The notes beneath the pieces are model-generated. The model made no database searches, was not told where the DNA came from, and saw only the letters and a program-made list of their open reading frames with translations. This document shows positions 12,451 to 26,102 of a DNA stretch of 64,000 bases, piece by piece. The stretch is from Nautilus pompilius (lineage: Eukaryota; Mollusca; Cephalopoda; Nautilida; Nautilidae), in assembly GCA_018389105.1 (NCBI GenBank), contig JACATO010000591.1:854501-918500 (forward strand). Direction: 5' to 3'. Made by a program: the position numbers and the translations under genes. Numbering within the stretch: position 1 is the first letter of the stretch; each line of letters opens with the position of its first letter.

Positions 12451-13189
12451 CACATGCCATTACAAAAAAAAACATGAATCACGCAGCTGGCACTGGTATT
12501 AGGGTTACTATGGTTTTTGTGTGTTACATACGGTATTAAGATTTTCAGAAATAGTTTGGCTATTGATCAGCTGATCCGCAGGTGATTGTCATGAACCTGA
12601 TCAGGCGTGATCATGTAACATGCATGGTGAATAAAAAATCAGCTGTTTTTTATCGCAAGATATACGGATGACCCTGTATCCAAACATGCTGAAGTCTTAG
12701 CTAATTGTAACCTTCAATATTGGTAGCTGGTAGAATGAAAAAAATGCTTGCCGTCCACATACAAAAAACCATTAATTATTTCAAAAATTTTTTTATTCAA
12801 TAAAAATTTTAAATTGACACTTGGTGGATCTAATGCGTTTAAATGCTTAAAATCTGGAAACATCTTAGTAAATTGATGTTGAAATTTTTAATAAATTAAT
12901 ATCTGCTCTCAAAAAAGGGCTCTCCATGCCTGCTGTATTCAAGATGGAGATGATCCGAGGATTTCTACAAAAAAGCTCATGCTTTTACATTTGATACTGT
13001 CTAATTATCCCCTCTTTCTTTGTAACTGAAATGCTCTGCTCTTGTCATTTGAGATTTTGGTTAACATCTACCCTTAAATCCCTTTTTTCGAAAAACATCC
13101 CCTTTTCACTTAACCAGCTGATCTAATAATAAATTATTCAAATTTATCTGAATAGTATTTTTTCTAAATTTCAGTATTGATACAGGGCA

Positions 13190-14350
13190 TATGGTTTAGT
13201 ATCATCTGAAAACTTTAAAAATATTAATGTCTACTATACTGTCAATATCAATTTATAAATCGAAAACAAGTGGACCAAAAACCAAGCCTTCTGGACGCTC
13301 CATGAGAGACTTGTTGATGTGATGATGATGATAAACCAGCTGCACATTGTCTTCCAAGAAGTTTACCACACGTGACCTATTTTTGAAAAACTTTCTTGTT
13401 AGTTGTTTGTTTAGATCTTCATCTGATAAGCAGCATCAGTTGATTTTTACTGTCGTTCCAAAATTCTAGATTTACTAGGCAAGATCATTTACCTTGAATC
13501 CTGAATATCTCTTAAATATTATTTTTAACTGGTTGATTTTGTCAACTGTCTTTAATAAAGGATTCTAATACTACTGAAGGTAGACAGAGTGGCCTCTAAT
13601 TGCCAGAACTCCTTTTATTGTCCTGTATAAAAACTGATGTAATATTCACGTGTTTTTAATTCAATGGGAGGAAGAACTTTCTCTGATGATGAATTAAACA
13701 AACAAGCCAGAAGTTTACAAATGAACTGTGCAGTTTTTTGTAGTATTCTTGGAACAGAAAAGGTCATCATCAGGCCACGCATCCTTATCAGATTTAGCTT
13801 CAGTTTATTCTAAATCATATTTGCTGTAATGACCATTGTATTAATGTGTTCTTCACAAGTTTGCTCCAGTTCTGGAGTATTAAATTTGTCTTCTAAAGTA
13901 AAAATACATTGTCAGGGGTCCAACTTCTTCATTTCCCTTCTTGTTCCAGTTGTAAAAGTAGTAGTCCTAATATTACTGGATGACTTCTCAAAGTTAATTT
14001 CTGCATTTTTAAATTGCTCTATCACGATTTTTAAGCTTTATATGACACCCAATCCTTTCTCAAAGTCGGTACTTTTAGCTACTTTATACAATTTTTGCAT
14101 TTGTAGATGTTTGGTAATTCCACTAGTTATCTATTTTGATTTTCTTTACTATCTGTACTAAGTGACCTTTTTGAATAAACTTATAACAGCTTCAGTGAAT
14201 ATTGAGAGAAATTATTTGTTGTTCATTAGTATTATCAAGGCCTAAAACAGTTTTCCCAGCTAATGCCATTCGTGTATTCATTTAAACCTGCACAACCTCC
14301 AAATGCCTATGTATACCTGTTGGTCCCTGATTTTTTTGATTTAAAATTTA
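13190..14350 (-). pseudogene. CR1-like LINE reverse transcriptase fragment A
   Basis: On the minus strand near 13400-13230, FFKNRSRVVNFLEDNVQL is followed after about 12 residues by MERPEGLVFGPLVFDL. This matches the non-LTR reverse transcriptase run 'WL.NR.QRV.....S......GVPQGSVLGPLLF..YINDL'. Upstream (13400-14350) weaker linker and RT-like segments can be followed with frameshifts. It is heavily mutated with no intact frame. It lies beside a second LINE piece at 14560-15470 and may be part of the same insertion complex. Confidence 0.6.
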
Positions 14351-14559
14351 TGTCAATTTTCAGAGAAATGTGTGGTTACCATTACCCAGCAGTTAAAAAA
14401 TATTCACGTCATCTATCAGCTCACTGTTAGAAATAAGTGCTGAATCCCCTTTTGTATGGTGAGAAATTATTTGTGATAAAAACTTAATTCCAGAATTATG
14501 AGATAGCTGTTGCCTCGACATTGTTTGGAAAAAGTAGGGGGAGGAAGTGGCAATTTTCT

Positions 14560-15470
14560 ATATAGTATTCAAAGGAAGCAGGTGGCCTTATCTATGTAGA
14601 GACCATGTAAGCCCAAAATATCTGTCAATAGCATTCTTAGATATTTGCAGGAGATGATCTCAATATCTGCTCAGGCGATCTATCCCACATCTCTACTACC
14701 TTATTATTAAGGAAAGAAACTGTGAACATCCAGATGACTGCAAGATGTAAATAACTTGAACTGATGATCTCGTCTATCATATCACTCAGTGTCGTCAGCA
14801 GATTTTTTTAAATCTTAGAAGTAACTGCCGCCTATGTCTTGCAAACATACAAACAAAACAGACCCTAATACGGATCCCAGTAGTACACAAGGAGTAATGT
14901 GCACAATTTGATGTAATGCCAATCAAAACTACTACTATATGTCTCCTATTTTTAAATTAGTCCTCTAACTACTTTAAAAGCTTGACGTGCACACCCAAGC
15001 CTTTCACTAGCAAACATTTCTTTTGTTGTTTTATTAAAAGCTCATATCGGCTGGATGTATGCCATTTCTTTTGTCAGCCTCATCAGTCCAAAACCTTAGG
15101 ATAGATACTTTGTGAGCTATCAATACTATTGTTATTTAAAATGCAACTTTTAGACAATTTCTCCCCGCCCCCCCCCAAATAGTTCCTAATAATAATACAA
15201 TCCAGTTTACTCCAGTTATCTGGCTCATTTTATGGAAATGTATCATCCTTTTTTGTGTAAACATGCTAGAAAAGTACTTGTTTGTTTTTTTTTGCCATAT
15301 CTTTATCACCTCCATTAACTCTTCCACTGCATCTCTCACTATCCCTTTGTAGAATTTATAACACTGCATATTATTATTACTATTTTCTTTTTTTTTCTCC
15401 CTAGACTGCGTGAGTTCTCTTTGTACCTTGTCCAATTTAAAGCCATTTTGGTGATTGGTTTCATGACAGC
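14560..15470 (-). pseudogene. CR1-like LINE reverse transcriptase fragment B
   Basis: Minus-strand motifs in the expected order. Near 15310-15250, WQKKTNKYFSSMFTQKRM matches the pre-RT linker 'ka..LN.YFsSVFT.E'. Near 14890, LLGSVLGSVLF matches 'GVPQGSVLGPLLF'; shortly after, LKKSADDTE matches the catalytic 'FADDTK' box. Near 14720, HSFFLNNKVVEMWDRSPEQI matches the C-terminal 'FF..RVV..WN.LP' block of CR1/L2-type elements. A large part of the RT between the linker and the GSVLG box is missing. Confidence 0.65.
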
Positions 15471-15696
15471 TATTTAATAAAAAAATTTTTTACTTATATC
15501 ATTGGTATCTGCTAGTGAGTTATCATTAAGCATGTTACATTCATCTTTGTGAGGTCCTGAACTTTTCTATGCTTTATACTGATCTGTAAAATGCTACACC
15601 TCTTGTTGGTTCATGCACTTCTTGAGACAGTTTATTATAAACCACACCGATACATTTATTACTCATATGAACAACAACTTTATAATTCCCAGTTTA

Positions 15697-16101
15697 TATG
15701 AGGGTAGTTTAAGACGTGTGAAAAATACATCACAACTCTAACTGTGTTGTCTTTCCATCTTTTCCTAACCATTTCTGCATCATAATGCATCCTCCAAGTC
15801 TTAGTGATACCTACAATACCAGCTAGCATTGAGATGAGAATGGAAAGTTACTGGTGATCCATTACTTACAAACTCAGGCAGAGTCGATAAACTGTTGGAA
15901 GGCAGTTTAAATTGCTGCTTGGTTGGAGAAGGATCTCATACAGAGGGAACTGTTGAGGTGTTTGAAAAGATGGTAGTCTGTGGGAGGAAGGTTTGGTGAA
16001 TAGACTGAGTGAGGAGGAACCTCGTATCCTAACCTATTCAGTTTCTGAAGAGTGACTTTTGCAACATGAGGATGAGCATTGTCGTGGAGCAGGATTGGGC
16101 C
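15697..16101 (-). pseudogene. Mariner transposase 3' end, catalytic Asp lost
   Basis: Minus-strand frame from 16100: PILLHDNAHPHVAKVTLQKL, then LGYEVPPHSVYSPNLPPTDY and HLFKHLNSSL. This is the mariner core with the second catalytic Asp (LLHDNA) and the 'YSPDL.P.DYHLF' box. The third catalytic Asp reads Asn (YSPNL). A stop follows near 15905. The right terminal repeat is probably the TATGAGGGTAGTTT at 15697-15710. The N-terminal half is missing because a hAT end abuts at 16102. Confidence 0.8.
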
Positions 16102-16700
16102 CAGTGCTGAATTTAGACTTGGTGAGGCCTTAAGCTATATAAAGCTTGGAGGCCCCTTGTTAAAAAATTACACTAGGTCTCACAAAAATTGAAAACATGC
16201 CTTTTAATTATTTAATAGCAAGGCATTTACTGATTACATATTTATTATTAGTTGACTTGATTTCTATCATAGATTATAATACAGTATACCCTGGAAACAG
16301 TACTTAAATGTAATTTTTAAAATAATTTTAACATACATTAATATATATACAAAATGCTAACAAAATAAGTAATCAGGACCACTTCTGTTAATATAAGTAA
16401 AAATGAACTTGTTTGCAAAATCAGAAAAATGATATCAGATGCAGCTTAGAACATTTTCTTGATTTCCCAATTCATGAATTGTGTCCTCAGATGGTAGCCA
16501 CGCAGCTGATTGCTTTCTATGCACCTGATGCTAAGTGCAGACAGTTTTTCTTGAGACATGGCTGCTCTCTGTTCATTTTTGATTCTCTTTAGCTGTGAAA
16601 ATGACCTTTCTCCTGAACAATTTGTTACCGTCAGACATAAGAATAGCCGTAATGTTGCTTCCACATTAGACGAATAAAACATAAGACAATTAAACATAAT
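16102..16700 (-). mobile_element. ZMYM-like hAT element, C-terminal stump
   Basis: The terminus CAGTGCTGAATTTAGACTTG at 16102 resembles the hAT family with ends 'CAGTGGCGGATTTAG'. Inside, the minus-strand frame 16697-16446 encodes the hAT dimerisation block (TVTNCSGERSFSQLKRIKNE, then MSQEKLSALSIRCIE). Nothing of the catalytic core or the other terminus is present. Its terminus lies exactly where the mariner relic breaks off, so it probably inserted into the mariner. The expected second 8-bp target copy (ATTGGGCC) was not found downstream. Confidence 0.75.
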
Positions 16701-17902
16701 TACTCATTGTTATTATTATACTTAAATTATGCAATGATTGAATTAACTGAACAAAAATTATAGTATAAAATATAAGGTTATAGCCTCTAGGTTCACAGGT
16801 TTGTTCGTTACTATGATAAACTCGGAAACAGTTTATAGGTAAATAAATTATAGTAAAACACATCATGAATGAAGAGCCTGCCATCCCAAAATTCATGTAA
16901 AATATCCTATATGGATGACAAGTGTTCCATCTTTGGAACACCATTAACTATAATAAACGTTCATATTTTAGATTGTTTTGCTATCTATTCAGACAGCATT
17001 ATAAAAGAAAGCTAAACACTGAATTTAAATAATTTAATTAGTAATATATATATATATCATGTACAACGATATAAAGATAGAGAAGGTTCGTGCTCTCTGT
17101 ATACATCTCTGCCAGACCTATGGTGCTGGGTGTCCCCGATCTGTGAGGCCTGGACCCGGCTGTCGTTGGGAGAGTTTCTGGCGAACGGCGGCTAATTCGC
17201 AACAGTACCTTTCAGCTGAGGTGGCTGCTAGAGGTTATAGAGGATGACACCGGACGGTGGCCATGACTTCCTTCTGGGTTCTGGAACGCGGTTATTGCGA
17301 TTGTCGTGAAGGATCCGGTTTTTCCATCACTCGTAATGATCCGGTCAGGAAATGGATCGTTTTTTGCTTCTTGTGACGAGGTCGTCGTCGTCCATTCAGC
17401 TCGTGAGGCGCCCGACTCTCTCACCTGGCCGAGATGCCGGGAGGCAGTTGCAGCAGCCCTTACGTCGAGCTCTCCACCGATTCCTCGGATCGGCCTCAGC
17501 TGCTGTTTGGAAAATGTCTATTATTTCTTACTGTTCATTATAATTAGATTGTGTAAATGTGCTCGTCGTGGTTCATACAGACGAACCCTCCTCCTGCCGC
17601 CTCCTCCTCCGGGGCTGCAGTGAGAGGGAAGTGAAGCCGCGCACAGCTGCTGGTCGCCATGGCGACGTGAGGTATCCCGACGGACTTGTAATGGGGGGGG
17701 CCAGGACGGCCCTTCATTGACCCGACCGTTTGCCATCCCAGAGGGGCGGCACAACCAAGGAAATACCTAAAGTTACCTGCGTTCATCGGACCACAGAAAA
17801 ATGCCACAAATGCAGTCGTCCACGCATCGATGAACAGCCATTGTGACGAAAATAACCCGTCTCTCGCGGACATTTTTGTGTATCCGTCTCGAACAGGCGA
17901 CG
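16701..17902. other. AT-rich to CpG-rich transition and 5' flank of the VFT gene
   Basis: Up to about 17050 the sequence is AT-rich, ending in a short TA run (17042-17057). From there the composition changes abruptly to CpG-rich. 17100-17902 is presumed 5' flank, promoter and 5' UTR of the gene starting at 17903. No TATA box or clear promoter element was recognised. The start context is CGACGATGG. Confidence 0.35.
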
Positions 17903-20900
17903 ATGGCCGTAGCGGGGTGGACTTTCATGCTGACGGGCGCCACCCTGGCGCTTGGGTGCCTCTCTCTCCGCTACAGGGACTGCGGCCCCGGCCGCCCCGG
18001 CCTGAAGTTCGCGCTCTTCGTGAGCGCCACCCGGCCGCGGCGGTCCTTCGACTGCAAGAAGCTCGACGACAACTCGCTCCAGCTCGTCTCCGCCGTCCAG
18101 TGGGCCGTGGACAGGGTGAACACCCGGGTCGGCAGCCATACCTTCTTCCCCGACGCCAATCTGGGTAAGTCGCTCGTCAGGGGGCTTTACCACCATTACC
18201 ACGTGAGAAATCAGGCCCCACGTCTTCACCATGCGGTCCAACAGCTGCTCGTATCGGCAGAGCCGCCGCCGCCGCGTTCTGGCTAGTGATGGACGCGGTG
18301 CTAGCCTCTACTCCGGGTTCGTATCGGCAGAGCCGCCGCGTTCTGGCTAGTGTTGGCCACGTTAAAGGCGCGGTGCTAGCCTCTACTGCTGGTTCGTATC
18401 GGCAGAGCTGCTGCCGCCGCGTTCTGGCTAGTGATGGACGCGGTGCTAGCCTCTACTCCGGGTTCGTATCGGCAGAGCTGCTGCTGCTGCTGCTGCTGCG
18501 TTCTGGCTAGTGATGGCCACGTTAAAGACGCGGTGCTAGCCTCTACTCCTGGTTCGTATCCGCAGAGCTGCTGCTGCGTTCTGGCTAGTGATGGACGCGG
18601 TGCTAGCCTCTACTCCGGGTTCGTATCGGCAGAGCTGCCGCCGCGTTCTGGCTAGTGATGGCCACGTTAAAGACGCGGTGCTAGCCTCTACTCCGGGTTC
18701 GTATCAGCAGAGCTGCTGCCGCCGCGTTCTGGCTAGTGATGGACGCGGTGCTAGCCTCTACTCCGGGTTCGTATCGGCAGAGCTGCTGCTGCGTTCTGGC
18801 TAGTGTTGGCCACGTTAAAGGCGCGGTGCTAGCCTCTACTCCGGGTTCGTATCGGCAGAGCTGCTGCGTTCTGGCTAGTGATGGCCACGTTAAAGACGCG
18901 GTGCTAGCCTCTACTCCTGGTTCGTATCCGCAGAGCTGCTGCTGCGTTCTGGCTAGTGATGGACGCGGTGCTAGCCTCTACTCCGGGTTCGTATCGGCAG
19001 AGCTGCCGCCGCGTTCTGGCTAGTGATGGCCACGTTAAAGACGCGGTGCTAGCCTCTACTCCGGGTTCGTATCAGCAGAGCTGCTGCCGCCGCGTTCTGG
19101 CTAGTGATGGACGCGGTGCTAGCCTCTACTCCGGGTTCGTATCGGCAGAGCTGCTGCCGCCGCGTTCTGGCTAGTGTTGGCCACGTTAAAGGCGCGGTGC
19201 TAGCCTCTACTCCGGGTTCGTATCGGCAGAGCTGCTGCGTTCTGGCTAGTGATGGCCACGTTAAAGACGCGGTGCTAGCCTCTACTCCTGGTTCGTATCC
19301 GCAGAGCTGCTGCTGCGTTCTGGCTAGTGATGGACGCGGTGCTAGCCTCTACTCCGGGTTCGTATCGGCAGAGCTGCCGCCGCGTTCTGGCTAGTGATGG
19401 CCACGTTAAAGACGCGGTGCTAGCCTCTACTCCGGGTTCGTATCAGCAGAGCTGCTGCCGCCGCGTTCTGGCTAGTGATGGACGCGGTGCTAGCCTCTAC
19501 TCCGGGTTCGTATCGGCAGAGCTGCTGCTGCGTTCTGGCTAGTGTTGGCCACGTTAAAGGCGCGGTGCTAGCCTCTACTCCGGGTTCGTATCGGCAGAGC
19601 TGCTGCGTTCTGGCTAGTGATGGCCACGTTAAAGACGCGGTGCTAGCCTCTACTCCGGGCTCGTATCGGCAGAGCTGCTGCCGCCGCGTTCTGGCTAGTG
19701 ATGGCCACGTTAAAGACGCGGTGCTAGCCTCTACTCCGGGTTCGTATCGGCAGAGCCGCCGCGTTCTGGCTAGTGTCGGCCAGCGTGATCTAAGGACGTT
19801 TTTACTGGAGACGCAAGCAGCATAAATTGAATATAAGTGACAGGTGAGCAGTGGGAGCCTTATAAATCAGCTGCTATTTCAAAATGTCTTCGAAGGGCCG
19901 GCCTATTGTTTTGTTTTATACCATTTGTGATTTATCTGGTGTCAAATAAAATTAAAAAAAAAAACTTTTTAGTAATAATAATTATTTTGGAAGCTCACCC
20001 CTTTAGCCAGAGATGCTCTCTCTCTCTCTCTCTCCAGACTTTGAAGTGTTCGACGACTGTGGAAATCAAACTTACGCGGCCTTTCACGCTTATAACGTTC
20101 TGGGAGATCTGGAGCCAAGATTGCAGCATAACTGCCGACTGTCTAACAGCACGCAGTACGCAGGTAAGCCACCTTTTAATACGGAACACGTGTGACGGGC
20201 TCGTGGTGACAAAACTACCGAGCGGTTCTCGTCTCCTGACCGGTCTTCATCAGGGTTTGGCCAAAGGTCGCTCGTATCAACTTACTTTATATCTTTGACG
20301 TAGTTTGAAAAGCAAAGGAATTTACATTGTCTGATCTTCCAGTTTCGCGTAATTCGGAGGAACAGGTAGAGCACTTGTTTTCCAGTCTTCTCTTTACAGC
20401 TATTGTCGTCGCCAGTGACAGTTCCGTCGCTAAGGCCGTGGTAGAATCCACCCGGTATTTCCCCATACCCGTGTTGAGTCCGACCGCCGCATCCTCAGAA
20501 CTGATCGACTACCCGAACTTCGTGAGAACGACGGTTTCAGACAACGTTCAGGTAAAGGTAAGCGTGTCGTCTTCAGTTCCCTCTCCTCTCAGTTTGTCTT
20601 TGTTCTTAATCAAGAAGCCCCTTTTACCCTTGTAGCGGAGCTAGCCTCTGCGATTGGCCCCTTTTCCTTGAGGGGGCGTAAAAGTTCGCGTGCCTGGGGT
20701 TCCCCCCTCTATTTATTTGCCAAGCGCTTTTTCTAAAGGTGGTGCCATCGGCACGTAAGAAAAAACAACAACAACCCCGTCCCCCCCTTCCCGCGACAAG
20801 AGAAAGTCTGCATCCCAAGAGACTCGCCTCTGGACCCGCTTTTGTTTTTCCAGGCTGTCGTGTCACTGCTGCAGCTCCTCGGATGGACCTACCTGGCCGC

Positions 20901-23900
20901 GGTCCACACAGACGATGAGTACGGTTCCGGGGCGATGTCGATACTGAAGAAGGAAGCGGATAAAGTTGGCATTTGTTTCGACATTGTTGAAAAGATTCCC
21001 ACCAACATCTACACGGACGAGCTGGTGCGGGACCTCATCAAGAGAATCGCCAAGACTTCGACAAAAGCCAGAGGAGGCAGCATCGGTGTTGTCTACTACG
21101 GCCAGCAGTCGGCAGCCGAGCGTATATTCAGCTTAGCCCCGACGAGCGGCGTGGACATGAGTAAAATCCACTGGATTGTCTCGGATGCAGTCGGGGGAGA
21201 TGTCAAAGTGTTCTCCAGCGGGAATAGCAAGTTCAACGGGCTCATCTCTCTCTCCATAGCTGGATTAAACTTATACGATTTTCAGAGCTACTTTTCGGAT
21301 CGGATAGAGAAATACGAAGGCAAAAACAGCTCCAGCAACATTGATTTATGGATAGCGAACTTGTACAAAAATACATATGAACACACTCCTCCCAAACACC
21401 TGTTCGTGCATCTTGGATATGTAACAGCTGTGGTGGATACGGTTTATCTGATCGCAGAAGCTAAGAGGAAACAGTGTATCAAAGATGTCCGGAACTGCTA
21501 CCAGACTTCGATTGACAGCGCGCGATCCTTTCTCCAGGAAATCCTGAAGACGAACCTCAGTTACGACCGAATGGACCACGCTTTCGTCCCCCGCGAGTTC
21601 CTGAGCACCAGGAGGTCCCTTTGGATAGATGGACACCGCAGTGTGGCCTACAGTAGCAGCGCACCCGCTATTTACATCAATCAACTTTGGGAAGGCAGTT
21701 TTACCAATGTAAGTCTACCTCGCGGTTCTGTGACTGGGTCTCTCTCCATCTTTACGGACTCTCCTCAAACTTAAATCAGACGAAGCTGAGATAATTAATA
21801 AATCGCACCAGCTTTAACACACACACAATCGCCGTGAGACAGTTGAGGGTTAACAACTCCAGTATCTTATAAGTTGTCTAAAATAAACAAAAACAAACCG
21901 CTATCAGATTTAGCATATGGCCCTTTATACAAGTCGCACCTGTAACTCCGTAATTACGAGCTCTGAGAGACCCAGCTAAGGTAAGAGACGTTTCACATAC
22001 CTGCTCTTAACTTAACCTACTCTACGTATCAGCTTTATTTCCAAACCTACGTTTCAGTAGACCAGCTGTCGTCTTCATCCTCTATTTAAATTGATGCTCC
22101 GAGCTTTTACTTCACCTAACCAACCAACCTGTATTTTTTCTTTCGATTTCACGTGTGGAAGATACTGCTTTCTCCTGAATACAATTAATACATATACCGA
22201 AGTATTACAATTTGGATGAAACTCATTCATTTAGTAAACTAAGTCCCGACCAATCCGGGCCATCGGCCTCGATAGCTGCGACCGCTGTAACTAAGCCATA
22301 TGTAGGGTCTATCTCCTTAATTTTTTTAGAAATATTTGATGATGCAGAGTTTATATGAAATCTTTGAGAGGGAGGATTCAATGTCTATTAACCGCTTATC
22401 CGAATAAGACGAAAGGTTTTGAGTAGTGACGCAGCCTTGAACTTCTACGTGGCTGCCATCTTCAGTGGTACAGCAACATCCAGTTCTGTCTGCCAGCGCC
22501 TCGAACTCAATTTCCAGTTATTGGGGGTCTTGATGCAACTGATAACTGCTTGGATTCGTGCCTGGAGTTCATCTACACAGTTGGATTTGGTTATGAACCG
22601 ATGCTGTTCTCGTGAGGCCTGGCGGAGCGACTTCCACGGTCGTCTTGAGCAGCTGGAACCGTACTGGCGTCTCTCTCTCGCTCGTAGGTTCCCGGCATGT
22701 GCCCCAAACTTTCATTTCCCACTGGGAACTGACCCCGCTTATTAACCTCCTAACACGAGAAGAAATTAATAAAACTTCGAGTGCGCGGCTTTGTAATACG
22801 ATTTATGTTCTGCAGTTAAGCAGTCATTAGACGTTGAAACTCTCAGCGACTCCAGAAATACCTTGCAGTCTATAGAAAGGAGATGGAAAGTTAGACGTTG
22901 GTTATAATGGTTCTTTTCTGTTTGTTTACCACTCTAAGGTAGGGAAGTTCACCAATGGAAGAGCCCTCTACGTCAATAAGACCGACCTGCGGATGCTTGG
23001 CAGTCAGAAAGATATAGTGAGCGGATCCAGTTTACCACCGAGCGCCTGCGAGAAGACCTGCGATAGTTGCATCGACAGACTGATTAACCCTGTCCTTCAC
23101 GTCCCCGGGGACATTCTGCTGCTGGGCATCTTCTCGCTGCATGACCGCGGAAAGCAGTTTCTGTGCGGCCCGTTGCGTACCGTCTCCACAGACTCTGTCA
23201 CCGCAGAAGCGTTCGTGCACGCTGTTTACGAAGCCAGAAACAGGACGGGTCTGTCCCTGGGCGCCGTCCTCATTGATGACTGTTACAATCCACTCCAAGC
23301 CACTCGTCTACTCAGCGAGTATTTTTCCGGTCACACGACGCTGAGGGATTTTCAGACCAATGCAAATGTTTCGCTGGAGAAGGTCTTCGCCATCTTGGGG
23401 CCTCTCTCGAGCGGGGTAGCTAAGCCCCTTGCTCAGATGTTTACAAACCTGCAGAAACCGATTATTTCTTACGGGGCCTCGTCCCCCGATCTCGATGACA
23501 GGATTTCTTATCCCTATTTTCTCAGAACCGTGCCCAGCGACGTAGAGCAGGTGCGGGCTATTATTGGCATAATTAAAGAAATGAAATGGAATTACGTGGG
23601 ATTCGTCTTCGTCGACAATAACTACGGTCAGAAGGCCAAAGAGTGGTTCGTGCGGAACGCCATGGCGGACGGCATATGCGTGGCCGAGCCCGTCGAGATG
23701 TCGGGCTTGCAGAACGCGTCCGACATGGACACCATCGTGACCACACTCAGGCAGCAGCTGGTCAAAGTGGTCATCTATTTCGGAACCACCACCAGGATCG
23801 GCCAGCTGCTGGCAGCTCTAGAGAGGCACAACATGAGGAACGAGTTCGTGTTCATCGCCAGCGAGACGTGGGGGAAGACGGAGAGCGTGCTGGAAGATGG

Positions 23901-26070
23901 CGGCGGCCTGGTCGTGCCCGGATCGCTTTCCCTGGCCCTCAAGTCCAATTCCGCGGACAGCAGTTTCAAGGAATACCTGGTCAGGACGAATTTCCGCAGC
24001 ACCCCGTTCGCGAAGTTCTGGTCGAGCCGTTTCAGATGCAACCTGAAAGGAAGTTTCCGGAACATTTACGAGGCCGAGTGCCCGGACAGCCTGCGCGTCT
24101 CGGGGGCGGAGGCGCGGGAGTTCGTCTCGGACCAGCGGGTGGTGCACGCCATGAACGCCGTGTACGCTGTAGCCGAGGCGATACGGTCCGCCACCGCCTT
24201 CTGCCGCTTCTCTCCGCAGTTTCCGTGCAGCGCGCTAACCACCGGGAAGTTCGTGGAAATCCTCAAAGGAGTCGAGCTGCGCGAAGGCAATACGAAGTTC
24301 CGCGTCTTCCAGGCCGACGGGAACGGCTACAGCGGGTTCCACGTATACAGCATCCAAAAGAAGAGGTCGAGTCGGGAGTTCGAATACATCAACGTAAGTC
24401 CGCGTTACCAAAATGTAAGTTATCCTAACAAGGTTCCCTCTAAGTTAGCTTTGTTTTCAAGAATCATATCGTCGCCATCTTCTCTCCAGCCCCCAGCTGA
24501 AGGTTTAAAGTGCGTAGACCTGAAGCTGTTCAGAAGCTCTCCTGTCGGGGCGAGGTGTCATCCTTCAGATGCTGCTCTAAACAGGTCGGCAGTAGAATTA
24601 CTGCGGAGTTACCGTTTTCGGCTTGGGGCAGGCAGCCCACAGCACCGGTGCCAGTAGATAAGCGAGAAACTGCCAGCAATGCACATCAGGTCTAAAGCCA
24701 TTTATCCATTTAATTAATCACTTCCGGGAATATCGTTATCTAATCGCCCAATAGGATATTTTTATTTCCCGAATGATCAAGTGACCCTTGAAGAGCTGGG
24801 ATTGTATAAAGTCCACTCTGAGGTCGGATGTAACCAAAAATTATACCTGTCTCCATCTTCTGCATGTGTTAATTCTCTAGCAGTACAAGTTCTCTGCTCC
24901 CATCTAGATTCTTAAAACCAACTCACGCGCTCCAATCGCAGTCTTTTCGCGATTGAATTTGTCTACTTTTTTTATAAATAGCACCTTCATCTATGGCTGG
25001 GGGAGTGTGGGTTCAATCGGCAGGTTGTAGGCAGATCAAACGAGTAGCGACTTTATACAATACCAAATGACAAAGGGAGAAGAAAAACACGAACTTAGTA
25101 GGCCACAGTCACCAAGAGACAACAGGAACCGGATACTACTTATATTTCTTGAGTGCATTAAGACAACAATCAGAACAGGTTCTGAAACACTTCGGTTTTC
25201 TTTTACCGGGCACAGACAGGAGGAAATGTTATATTTTACTAGATTGATTTTGTGGAATTCGTTCAGAACATTAACTGTGACGCATTTAAGAGTATCTGGC
25301 AGGTGTTTGGATTTATCTTTAATATTCCGTACAGCTTGAATACCCCCCTCTCCTCTCTCTCTCTCTCCTCATCTCTCTCTCCTCATCTCTCTCTCCTCAT
25401 CTCTCATCTCTCTCCTCATCTCTCTCCTCATCTCATCTCCTCTCTCTCCTCATCTCTCTCTCCTCATCTTCATCTCTCTCCTCATCTTCATCTCTCTCTC
25501 TCTCTCCCCTCATCTCATCTCTCTCTCTCTCATCTCATCTCTCTCTCTCTCATTCCTGTCAGTTACGCGCAAGTGATTCTTTATTTACCTAAATATGATC
25601 GGCTACTGCATCACCAGCCACCCAAAACTCCTGGCGATGAGACTGAATTAATTACCTGTACACTTAGTCGAACTGTAACGCGCCTGACATTCTCTTGTAT
25701 ACAGCCACTGACCTGGGGCCGAAGAGCAGAGAGGATTTACTGATGTCTCTTTAGACGGTGGTCAGATAAAGTCAGCGAAAGCGGAGCGGTTATGACAAGT
25801 TCCATTTTATCTGTTTTAGAAAGTTGCACGAACGTTTGTTTAAATGACCGTATCTGACTCGCTACCGGCTCCTTTCACCGATGCCCGTCTTGGGAGCTGG
25901 GAGGGGCAGACCTGAAGGAGGATGCTGTTTGATAAGGAAGCAAGCCAGCAGAGCACGAGCTCACCTAAGCTGTTTAGATTTCAATTGCTACAAAGAACTA
26001 ACTTTTTTATCGGTCTGAGAGGATCTTCACTTTTACCTGTCTTATAATAATGATAATGATAATGATAATA

Positions 26071-26102
<32 letters not shown>

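Noticed and set aside
18286-19825. Series of overlapping 70-116-codon plus-strand frames starting with a repeated Met-Asp peptide
   Set aside because: They are frames of the minisatellite in VFT intron 1; each starts and ends at the same place in the repeat unit.
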